5,472 bases of DNA, taken from the NCBI GenBank assembly GCA_937888895.1, contig CALASV010000004.1:1-5472 (forward strand). Direction: 5' to 3'. Source of the DNA: an uncultured Clostridia bacterium. GTDB lineage: Bacteria > Bacillota > Clostridia > Lachnospirales > Lachnospiraceae. The notes below the pieces were generated by a model. It was given only the letters and a program-made list of their open reading frames with translations. It searched no databases and was not told the DNA's origin. Positions 1-5,350 of the stretch are shown here, one piece after another (position 1 is the stretch's first letter; the number at the start of each line of letters is the position of its first letter). The translations under genes were made by a program, and so were the position numbers.

Positions 1-52
1 CTTCTTCATAGCAAATCACTTCTTCATAAATCTTCTTTAATAATTCATTCAT
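1..52 (-). CDS. Start of a small hypothetical protein, cut by the window edge
   Basis: Only the first 17 codons are present, beginning MNELLKKIYEEVICYEE and running off the left edge. The ATG at 52-50 lies five bases after the stop of the preceding gene. A GAGG at about 64-67 is the likely SD, with somewhat long spacing of about 11 bases. The visible part is an amphipathic, Glu/Lys-rich start that should be helical. It resembles, from memory only, N-termini of small uncharacterised proteins of clostridial mobile elements. The close spacing and shared strand suggest co-transcription with the genes at 58-321 and 325-510. No function can be assigned from 17 residues. Confidence 0.6.
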   Translation of the reverse strand, partial: MNELLKKIYEEVICYEE

Positions 53-57
53 GGTTA

Positions 58-321
58 TTACATCCTCACTTTCGTATAATCATAAAATGTTAAAATATGG
101 ATAAATTCATACATTTGGCTATAACTTAACTGCTTCCACTCTTTCAATCCGTACAACTCCCACAACAAAAACTCAAAAAATGTCTTTGTAATCTTCTTCT
201 GTCGGATAATACGACAAAGGATTCGATATTGACTCTCTGTAAACTGTTGTGGTGTTTCCTTTGTTACACTACGGACATTCTGCAAAATCAATTCTCTATG
301 GTCATAATTCAATAGCTTCAT
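58..321 (-). CDS. Small hypothetical protein, 87 residues, function unknown
   Basis: I do not recognise a family. The ATG at 321-319 is preceded by a very good SD, AAAGGAG, ten bases upstream. That SD lies inside the last codons of the cysteine-rich gene before it, whose TAA ends three bases before this ATG, so the two are probably translationally coupled. The protein is basic and rich in Leu, Tyr, Phe, Lys and Gln. Residues about 25-60 (ESQYRILCRIIRQKK then TKTFFEFLLWELYGLKEW) look like two helices and could form a small helical DNA- or protein-binding fold, which is inference from composition. There is no signal peptide and no convincing transmembrane segment. The neighbours are other small unknown proteins of an accessory-type cluster. 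Confidence 0.7.
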   Translation of the reverse strand: MKLLNYDHRELILQNVRSVTKETPQQFTESQYRILCRIIRQKKITKTFFEFLLWELYGLKEWKQLSYSQMYEFIHILTFYDYTKVRM

Positions 322-324
322 GCC

Positions 325-510
325 TTAACAACTCCTTTCTGGACTTCTACATTCTTCATAATAACTACACCATTCACAATAATCGGTATCACATGCTCCA
401 AAAAGAAAACCATTGTCCACTATCGGCATACAAGTAGTCAAATACTCTAAACACTTACCACAAGGACTGCTATCTGCATTTACTGGCTGATAATTCATTC
501 TACACATCAC
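325..510 (-). CDS. Cysteine-rich small protein, possible zinc-binding microprotein
   Basis: This 61-residue protein has nine cysteines: C3, C17, C20, C27, C40, C45, C48, C54 and C61. They include two CxxC pairs, CGKC (17-20) and CEWC (45-48), separated by 24 residues, the usual layout of a small zinc ribbon or rubredoxin-like knuckle. Acidic and aromatic residues (DTDYCEWCSYYEEC) fill the second half. No signal peptide is seen, so a cytoplasmic metal-binding role is likelier than a disulfide-rich secreted peptide; both are inference. The start is uncertain: GTG at 510 has an AGGA nine bases upstream, while ATG at 507 is 12 bases from it and ATG at 498 is farther. The gene lies after a terminator (541-566) and is tightly linked to the 87-residue gene downstream, so the two probably have their own promoter or depend on read-through. 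Confidence 0.68.
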   Translation of the reverse strand: MMCRMNYQPVNADSSPCGKCLEYLTTCMPIVDNGFLFGACDTDYCEWCSYYEECRSPERSC

Positions 511-540
511 TTTTCTACTTCCTTTACTTAAAAATAGATA

Positions 541-566
541 AAAAAAATAGAACCCTTACTGGTTCT
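541..566 (-). terminator. Intrinsic terminator after the 63-residue gene
   Basis: On the minus strand a perfect six-base stem AGAACC/GGTTCT with a six-base loop is followed by A and then a run of seven to eight T. It starts two bases after the TAA at 570-568. This is a textbook rho-independent terminator and should end the transcript carrying the J-domain gene and the 63-residue gene. It therefore splits the left-hand cluster into two transcriptional parts, unless it acts as a partial terminator that tapers expression. Confidence 0.8.
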
Positions 567-567
567 C

Positions 568-759
568 TTAAAATACATACTTCATTACATCAACAATAAT
601 TGCACCGAAACTGTTTGCTGTAATATTTACTTTTCTTGTGCCATTCCCTTTAAAGGTAATCAATACATGGTCATCATCTATAAGAGATAATCCAACAATA
701 TCTAAATTAGCACAAAGCAATGTGTTCTCCAATACTGCAATAAATTCTTTCTTAGACAT
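568..759 (-). CDS. Small hypothetical protein, 63 residues
   Basis: The protein begins MSKKEFIAVLENTLLCAN and has no recognised function. Its ATG at 759-757 overlaps the last eight bases of the J-domain gene. An AAAGGAG lies 11 bases upstream, with a second GG-containing stretch (TAGG) about five bases upstream, so initiation is well supported. The sequence suggests an N-terminal helix (about 3-16), then two or three beta strands (IVGLSLIDDDHVLITFKG, TRKVNITAN) and a short C-terminal helix (FGAIIVDVMKYVF), that is, a compact alpha/beta fold. There is no membrane segment or signal peptide. From memory it resembles small proteins often annotated as hypothetical in clostridial mobile elements. 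The overlap with the J-domain gene suggests translational coupling, but a shared role is only inference. A terminator follows at once. Confidence 0.75.
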   Translation of the reverse strand: MSKKEFIAVLENTLLCANLDIVGLSLIDDDHVLITFKGNGTRKVNITANSFGAIIVDVMKYVF

Positions 760-1267
760 AATTGCCTACTCTCCTTTGTTCTGCTTTATTCTTCACTTTT
801 TGTGAACCATATTTCTCTCGAATTTCATCAAGAGAAACTTCCTTATTATGATATTTACGATATTCTCCATAGTGCCAACACCAACACTTCTTCTTCGGTG
901 CAAAACGAAAACCAACTGTCTTTAATAACTCTTTATACTCGTAACCATGCAATACCCAAATCCAACACCCAATAATCTCCACATCAGCATTGATATGAAT
1001 AATACTGTTTAAAACCTCTTTAAATGCTTCATTTTCTTCCTCTTTATCGTAGGCAGAACTTTGTTCGTCTAATGGCTTATCTTGGCTTAAACGAGCAAAT
1101 ACAAAGTCATATTCTACATTGATTTCCTTTGCAATTTCCACATTTCCGTTTACATTGTCTGGGTGATACTGCTTCAATAATTCCTTATACTTCTTTCTTA
1201 ATTCTTCTACTGTTGTTATTCCTTGAAACCATTTGCTTGTCATCTTGCTTAATACCTCTTTCTTCAT
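752..1267 (-). CDS. J-domain (DnaJ-like) protein with an uncharacterised C-terminal domain
   Basis: This 171-residue protein has a short J domain at about residues 12-60, with the diagnostic HPD at 35-37 between a basic helix (EELRKKYKELLKQY) and a second helix (EIAKEINVEYDFVFARL). J domains stimulate the ATPase of Hsp70 (DnaK); the HPD is required for that. There is no Gly/Phe region and no zinc finger, so it is not a housekeeping DnaJ. An acidic linker (about 65-82) leads to a C-terminal part (about 84-156) with aromatic/Cys motifs such as GCWIWVLHGYEYKE and GFRFAPKKKCWCWH. I recognise this arrangement from phage and integrative-element genes usually labelled only as J domain-containing; the function of the C-terminal part is unknown. 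The start is uncertain: neither the ATG at 1267 nor the in-frame ATG at 1243 has a convincing SD, and an in-frame TAA lies just upstream at 1276-1274. Confidence 0.85.
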   Translation of the reverse strand: MKKEVLSKMTSKWFQGITTVEELRKKYKELLKQYHPDNVNGNVEIAKEINVEYDFVFARLSQDKPLDEQSSAYDKEEENEAFKEVLNSIIHINADVEIIGCWIWVLHGYEYKELLKTVGFRFAPKKKCWCWHYGEYRKYHNKEVSLDEIREKYGSQKVKNKAEQRRVGNYV

Positions 1268-1284
1268 ATAATTTTAAAAACATT

Positions 1285-1309
1285 GTTACTATTCTTCTAT
1301 AACAGTAAC
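1285..1309 (-). other. Hairpin just upstream of the J-domain gene
   Basis: On the minus strand GTTACTGTT and AATAGTAAC pair over nine positions around a seven-base loop (ATAGAAG). One pair is a G-U that would be A-C in the opposite strand, so the structure favours the minus-strand RNA. It ends 17 bases before the ATG at 1267 and is followed by AATGTTTTT. It could be a weak terminator or attenuator, or a structure controlling initiation at a start that lacks an SD. The pairing is seen in the sequence; the role is inferred. Confidence 0.5.
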
Positions 1310-1346
1310 TACCATTGGCAGCAGTCTTTTGTACAACTACGACGCT

Positions 1347-1371
1347 CTAAATCATTTACAACAACTCCTTT
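1347..1371 (-). other. Strong ribosome binding site with a two-codon Met-Ile minigene
   Basis: The minus strand carries AAAGGAG (1371-1365), a nine-base spacer and then ATG ATT TAG (1355-1347), a complete reading frame of fMet-Ile-stop. The SD is among the best in the window and shares a 13-base stretch (GAAAGGAGTTGTT) with the SD of the real gene at 58-321. Either this is a genuine minigene or leader, or the SD belonged to a gene whose reading frame has decayed. In the frame of this ATG the sequence stays open for about 50 codons after the TAG, into the J-domain gene, so a single amber mutation is also possible. The sequence is certain; the function is not. Confidence 0.4.
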
Positions 1372-1390
1372 CCTTTGAAATTTGAGCAAC

Positions 1391-1422
1391 AAAAAAAGAC
1401 CTTTTAGTGACTTGTCTAGGTC
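1391..1422 (-). terminator. Possible terminator or attenuator upstream of the minigene
   Basis: On the minus strand GACCT and AGGTC form a five-base stem around a 15-base loop and are followed within two bases by seven T (complement of 1391-1397). The stem is short and the loop large, so termination strength is doubtful. It lies about 20 bases upstream of the strong SD at 1371, an arrangement typical of a leader attenuator. A transcript must start upstream of 1422 for this to matter. Confidence 0.4.
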
Positions 1423-1544
1423 ATAAAACATAAGCCTATATATAACCCCGTTAGGTTCATAACTAAAAATTGTTATTCACAATTAAGAACTAAGTACTTC
1501 AAAAAATATATATACAAAATTTATCTATACCAGAATTTTTGAAC
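1423..1544. other. AT-rich spacer with inverted repeats, no gene seen
   Basis: No plausible coding frame with an SD is present. It contains an inverted repeat AATTGT/ACAATT around five bases (1468-1484), flanked by GTTC/GAAC copies (1455-1458 and 1487-1490). It also has a small TAAC/GTTA repeat (1443-1453), an AAGTACTT palindrome (1492-1499) and a run of alternating TA (about 1507-1513). A minus-strand promoter for the J-domain cluster should lie here. The nearest candidate is TATATA at about 1439-1444 with a poor -35 (TTTAGT) 17 bases upstream. I am not confident in it. Confidence 0.4.
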
Positions 1545-1584
1545 AAATAAAAAGCACTATTCGTCATATTAAACAAATAGTGCT
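1545..1584 (-). terminator. Intrinsic terminator of the rlmD operon
   Basis: On the minus strand AGCACTATT and AATAGTGCT form a nine-base perfect stem that extends by U-G, G-C and U-A to 12 pairs around an eight-base loop. It is followed by TTTTTATTT. The U-G pair would be a C-A mismatch on the plus strand, pointing to the minus-strand RNA. A-rich sequence precedes the stem, so weak activity in the other direction is possible. It lies about 150 bases after the rlmD stop and is the likely end of the three-gene transcript. Confidence 0.85.
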
Positions 1585-1736
1585 ATTTTATCTATGAAAT
1601 TATGTTTACATATCCACCACGACGAGTTCTATTCCAACACTCACAGAAATTTCATTTTCTATGCTCTTTTCCAACACATTTTCTTCATTTGGTGTAAACA
1701 CCGAATGCTTGAAAAAGTTCTTAAAATCAAGGATTT

Positions 1737-3152
1737 CTAGGTATCGACTTTGCATAGCAACATGGCTACCTCGATATGCCCTGTATGTCCAAACTGGCCC
1801 ACGGGACATACCTTCTCTACTTCATATTTTCTTCCTCTCAAATACTTCACATCTCTTGCAAGTGTTGCTGGGTCACAGGATACATATACAATTCGTTTTG
1901 GTTCCATTTTTACTATCGTATCGAGCAAACTTTCTTCACAGCCTTTTCTTGGTGGGTCTACAACAATGACATCAGCTTTCATTGTACCATTGCTTTCTTT
2001 ATATTTCATTGGCATAACGTCTTCTGCTGCCCCTACGAAAAATTCAGCGTTTGTAATTCCATTAATCCTAGCATTATTTTTTGCATCTTCAATTGCTTGT
2101 GGAATAATTTCCACTCCGTATACTTTTCCTGCTTTTTGTGCTAAGAATAATGAGATTGTTCCAATTCCACAGTATAAGTCCCATACGGTTTCATTTCCGT
2201 TTAAGTTCGCGTATTCTAATGCTTTTTCATACAGTTTTACCGTTTGTTTTGGATTTACTTGATAGAAAGATAATGGAGAAATTTGATATTTTATTTCACC
2301 AATATAATCTGTAATATAAGTGTCACCATAAATAGATACAATTTCATTTCCTAGAATGACATTTGTTTTTTCTGTATTGACATTTAAACAAACACTTTTT
2401 AAACGATATCCACCTTTTCCTTCTAAATCTTTAAAGTTTCCCACAGCTAAAGTTAATTTTTCCACTAATTCTTTTACATGAGGGAATTTTCTTCCATTAA
2501 CGATAAGGCAAACCATCACTTCTTTTGTCTGAAATCCAACTCTAGTTAATATATGACGAAGTAATCCTTTTCCTGTTTCTTCGTCATAGGCAGAAATTTT
2601 ATGAGTTTTCATAAATTCTTTTATGACTGGTAAAAGAACTGCATTCACAGGTTCTTGAATCGCACAGTCCATACATTCCATAATGTTATGGCTATGACCT
2701 GCGTAAAATCCCATCACAATATTTCCTGTTTTATCAATTCCAACAGGATATTGTGCTTTATTTCTATAATAAAAAGGTTCTTCCATGCCAATGATAGGTT
2801 CCATTACTTGCTCTAGCTGTTCTACTGCCATTCCACCAATGCGTTGTAAGCAATTTTTAACTTTATCTTCTTTATAAGCAAGCTGTCTTTTGTATGATAA
2901 ATGTTGCAACTGACATCCACCACATTTTCCTGCTACCACACATTTTGGCTCTACTCGGTCAGGGGAAGGGGTAAGCAACTCTTCCACTTTGGCATACCCA
3001 TAGTTTTTCTTCGCTTTTAGCACCTTTACCTTTGCAACATCACCAACGACTGCACCTTTTACAAAGAGAGTATAGCCATCTACCTTTCCAATCCCCTCAC
3101 CATCGTTCCCTATATCTTCTATTTGAACTGTCACTATTTGATTTTTTTCCAT
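1737..3152 (-). CDS. rlmD: 23S rRNA (uracil-C5)-methyltransferase, RlmD/RumA family
   Basis: This cytoplasmic enzyme uses S-adenosylmethionine to make 5-methyluridine in 23S rRNA. A TRAM RNA-binding domain (about 2-60) comes first. Cysteines C71, C77, C80 and C163 match the CX5CX2C...C ligands of the [4Fe-4S] cluster in RumA. The methyltransferase domain follows: DLYCGIGT (325-332) for cofactor binding, DPPRKG (399-404), the nucleophile C426 in SCDPAT, and the base E461 in HIE, spaced 35 residues apart as in E. coli RumA. The chosen ATG gives 471 residues, lies ten bases after the yhaM stop and has AGGG eight bases upstream. An in-frame start at 3212 would overlap yhaM by 50 bases and adds residues that do not look like the family. 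Firmicutes often carry paralogs for U747 and U1939 or one dual enzyme, so the exact target is open. The usual VDxF before the final motif reads VGQF here. Confidence 0.93.
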   Translation of the reverse strand: MEKNQIVTVQIEDIGNDGEGIGKVDGYTLFVKGAVVGDVAKVKVLKAKKNYGYAKVEELLTPSPDRVEPKCVVAGKCGGCQLQHLSYKRQLAYKEDKVKNCLQRIGGMAVEQLEQVMEPIIGMEEPFYYRNKAQYPVGIDKTGNIVMGFYAGHSHNIMECMDCAIQEPVNAVLLPVIKEFMKTHKISAYDEETGKGLLRHILTRVGFQTKEVMVCLIVNGRKFPHVKELVEKLTLAVGNFKDLEGKGGYRLKSVCLNVNTEKTNVILGNEIVSIYGDTYITDYIGEIKYQISPLSFYQVNPKQTVKLYEKALEYANLNGNETVWDLYCGIGTISLFLAQKAGKVYGVEIIPQAIEDAKNNARINGITNAEFFVGAAEDVMPMKYKESNGTMKADVIVVDPPRKGCEESLLDTIVKMEPKRIVYVSCDPATLARDVKYLRGRKYEVEKVCPVGQFGHTGHIEVAMLLCKVDT

Positions 3153-3162
3153 CCTCTTTACC

Positions 3163-4101
3163 CTATTCACTTGTTTTACGCACATTTGCATCAAATAATT
3201 TTTGGAATCCAAGCCATCCTTTTTCTTGTGTTCCTTGCAACAACTCTGTCATTGTTTCCAATTTTGCATCTAAGTTATTTGCCATACTAAGTGCTAATGC
3301 TTCTGCCAACGAAGGTTTCTTTGGTGAGCCATATTCTAATTCGCCATGATGTGCTAAAATACAATGCAATAATTCATTTTTCAATTTCTCAGGAAATTTA
3401 GGAATATCATCTATCATTTTACTAAGCATTTCTGCTCCGATATAAATATGTCCTAACAATTGTCCTGCATCGGTATAATCATTTTCTGGGAATTTTGACA
3501 ATTCCTGTACTTTTCCTACATCATGGAACATCGCTGCTGTTAATAATAAATCTCGATTGATAATTGGATAATTTTTTGCAATATAATCACAAAGTCTTGT
3601 CACACTTACGGTATGCTCTAATAAACCACCAATAAATGCGTGATGTACTGCTTTAGCAGCAGAATGATTCGCAAAAAATTTCATTGCTGTTTTATCTTCA
3701 ATAAAATATCGTTCTGCAAGGGTACGAAGATATTCATTTTTCATACTTTTAATATAACCTGTAAGTTCTTGATATAACACTTTAATATCTTTGTCTGTCG
3801 ATGGCATATATTCTTTCGGGTCATATTCTCCTTCATGACATCTATGTACCCGACGAATATTCATCTGTAAAGCACCTTGAAAACTTACAATTTGTGCATC
3901 TACTCGAATATAATCCATTGCTTCAAAATGGTCAATTCCTACCCCTAAATCCCATATTTTCCCATCTGCCGTTCCCGTTTTATCTTGCAATATTAAGGAA
4001 TAATAATTTTTTCCTGCCTTTGTTTGTAATGCCTGTTTACTTTTACAAAAATATGTTTCTGATAACATATCCCCTTCTCGTAAATCTTTTAAATATCTCA
4101 T
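3163..4101 (-). CDS. yhaM: 3'-5' exoribonuclease, YhaM-type HD-domain protein
   Basis: This 312-residue protein matches the length (about 314) and layout of Bacillus YhaM, a metal-dependent 3'-5' exoribonuclease that trims RNA ends, with activity on DNA also reported. Residues about 10-90 form the OB-fold (YSLILQDKTGTADGKIWD, then YIRVDAQIVSFQGALQMNI). The HD phosphohydrolase domain spans about 150-285 with the metal ligands H163 (LEHT), H193-D194 (FHDVGK), H218, H251-H252 (AHHGELEYGSP) and D278 (NNLDAK). All key ligands are present, so it should be active. The ATG at 4101 is preferred: GAGG lies six bases upstream and the gene starts eight bases after the protease-like gene. An in-frame GTG at 4113 sits before that SD and overlaps the previous stop. 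Position between two genes with tiny gaps implies one operon. Confidence 0.93.
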   Translation of the reverse strand: MRYLKDLREGDMLSETYFCKSKQALQTKAGKNYYSLILQDKTGTADGKIWDLGVGIDHFEAMDYIRVDAQIVSFQGALQMNIRRVHRCHEGEYDPKEYMPSTDKDIKVLYQELTGYIKSMKNEYLRTLAERYFIEDKTAMKFFANHSAAKAVHHAFIGGLLEHTVSVTRLCDYIAKNYPIINRDLLLTAAMFHDVGKVQELSKFPENDYTDAGQLLGHIYIGAEMLSKMIDDIPKFPEKLKNELLHCILAHHGELEYGSPKKPSLAEALALSMANNLDAKLETMTELLQGTQEKGWLGFQKLFDANVRKTSE

Positions 4102-4109
4102 ATCCTTCC

Positions 4110-5333
4110 TCACTTTTTATTTTTTTCTACTAATTTTACACCAGCTGTATAACAACTATTGCTCTCTTTGCTATAAACTCTCAGCCAAACATTATCACCA
4201 ACACCATAGTTTAAAAGAAGTTCCTTAAACTGTGTGATTCCATTGATTTCTTTTCCATTCATTTCTACAATAATTTCTCCTACTTTCAAACCAAGATGAA
4301 ATGCCGGAGAAGAACTTTGTACTTCTGTCACATAAATTCCATTTAATTGTTCTAATGTGCCATCCTCTGTTCGTAGCCATTGCATAGAAGCTGGTAAATC
4401 TGTTCCTTTAATTCCGAATAAAGCAATAGGTTCTAAATTTAAACAACTTTCAATGACACAACGAATATCATTTAATGAAATTGCAGAAGAAATTTCATCA
4501 TTTACATCTTGCTTATACACATGAGTCATCATTCCTAACAATTCTCCATGAAAGTTAAAAAGAAATCCATTTCCTTGTCTATGGTCTATCATATCGGTTG
4601 TAAAATACGGAACTGCACCATCTAATACAGATATACTATGACCTATGCTTGTTATTCTACTAACTTCCATCGAATCATATCCATTTGGTCTACCTAACAC
4701 AAGCACTTGTGTACCAACCGTTATCTTATCATTACCAAAAGAAGCAAATACCATAGTTTCTAATAATTCTTTTGGAATTGTTGACAATGTTACTGAAATA
4801 ATTGCAATGCCATAATCTTTTTCCATGCAATAAATTTCACCCGAAAATTCCATTTCGTTAAAACATACCATAACACAATCATCTTCCAATATTTTTTCTA
4901 CATCTGTTAAAATAAATAACTTTGTATCACTTTTACTTATCATTACTCCTGTTGTATAAGCATTGACAATATAGGATTCTTGAAACAAATCCATTTTTTC
5001 TCTTGTTAGTTTTATTGTCACAATAGAGCTTCCGATATGTTCTGCTATTTTGTTTATTTGTTCATAGCCTGTTTGTCCATTCGATAACTCGCCCTTTATC
5101 ACAGAGTTTTGCCTCGTTCCTACTAATTCTATTCTTGGTTGTTCTTCGATTCCAAGCCATGATTTTAAGTATCCGTCCGAAATCAAGAATGCCCATCTTG
5201 CGACAAAACCAAACACAACTGCCATAACAATGACAACAACTAATGTTTCTAACCGTACTAACCATTTATTTTTCTTTTTTGGAACAATAATTTCATTAAT
5301 AAACGGATATTCTTTTTCTTTTGATTCTTTCAT
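4110..5333 (-). CDS. Membrane-anchored HtrA-like protein with PDZ domain, probable pseudoprotease
   Basis: This 407-residue protein has a basic N-terminal cytoplasmic tail, one transmembrane helix at about 29-51 and an extracytoplasmic region. A trypsin-like HtrA/DegP-type domain (about 92-295) is followed by a PDZ domain (about 305-400, core GIYVTEVQSSSPAFHLGLKV). HtrA proteases usually act on misfolded envelope proteins, and the PDZ binds C-terminal peptides. The three catalytic positions look lost. The His segment (normally TNNHV) reads TDVEKI (143-148), the Asp segment (normally TDLAVL) reads YGIAII (174-179), and the Ser loop (normally GNSGGP) reads QGNGFL (253-258). The surrounding frame (TTD, LFNFHGELLGM) aligns well, so this is a substituted rather than broken gene. 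A scaffold or sensor role is inference. The start at 5333 has AGGAG six bases upstream. Its stop lies eight bases before yhaM. Confidence 0.88.
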   Translation of the reverse strand: MKESKEKEYPFINEIIVPKKKNKWLVRLETLVVVIVMAVVFGFVARWAFLISDGYLKSWLGIEEQPRIELVGTRQNSVIKGELSNGQTGYEQINKIAEHIGSSIVTIKLTREKMDLFQESYIVNAYTTGVMISKSDTKLFILTDVEKILEDDCVMVCFNEMEFSGEIYCMEKDYGIAIISVTLSTIPKELLETMVFASFGNDKITVGTQVLVLGRPNGYDSMEVSRITSIGHSISVLDGAVPYFTTDMIDHRQGNGFLFNFHGELLGMMTHVYKQDVNDEISSAISLNDIRCVIESCLNLEPIALFGIKGTDLPASMQWLRTEDGTLEQLNGIYVTEVQSSSPAFHLGLKVGEIIVEMNGKEINGITQFKELLLNYGVGDNVWLRVYSKESNSCYTAGVKLVEKNKK

Positions 5334-5339
5334 ACACTT

Positions 5340-5344
5340 CTCCT
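5340..5344 (-). promoter_or_regulatory. Ribosome binding site of the HtrA-like gene
   Basis: AGGAG on the minus strand lies six bases upstream of the ATG at 5333 and fixes the start. It sits just nine bases after the end of the structured leader (5353), so folding of that leader could influence access to it. No clear -35/-10 pair was found between here and the right edge, so the promoter probably lies outside the window. Confidence 0.75.
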
Positions 5345-5350
5345 ATCAAT

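Noticed and set aside
1309..1362. Short open stretch in another frame reading NDLERRSCTKDCCQW then TAG
   Set aside because: It looks protein-like and sits after the strong SD, but no ATG, GTG or TTG start lies at a workable distance, so I cannot support it as a gene. It may be a relic.
1468..1484. Resemblance of AATTGTTATTCACAATT to the lac operator
   Set aside because: Only the AATTGT/ACAATT half-sites agree, and such AT-rich symmetry is common in low-GC genomes. No LacI-type regulator is visible.
1661..2262. Plus-strand open frames opposite the rlmD 3' half
   Set aside because: They are antisense to a clearly conserved enzyme, have no family features, and their Ser/Phe/Cys-rich composition is what the complement of an AT-rich gene gives.
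3153..3212. Upstream in-frame start of rlmD that would add 20 residues
   Set aside because: It would overlap yhaM by 50 bases, has no good SD, and the added residues do not fit the TRAM start of the family. The ATG at 3152 has an SD and normal operon spacing.
4102..4113. GTG start of yhaM at 4113
   Set aside because: It lies upstream of the GAGGAAGG that serves as SD for the ATG at 4101 and overlaps the preceding stop codon.
3032..4133. Plus-strand open frames opposite rlmD and yhaM
   Set aside because: They are antisense shadows of genes with full motif support; no SD or recognisable domain.
5062..5265. Minus-strand open frame within the HtrA-like gene
   Set aside because: It is an alternate frame inside the transmembrane and linker coding region, with no sign of independent coding.
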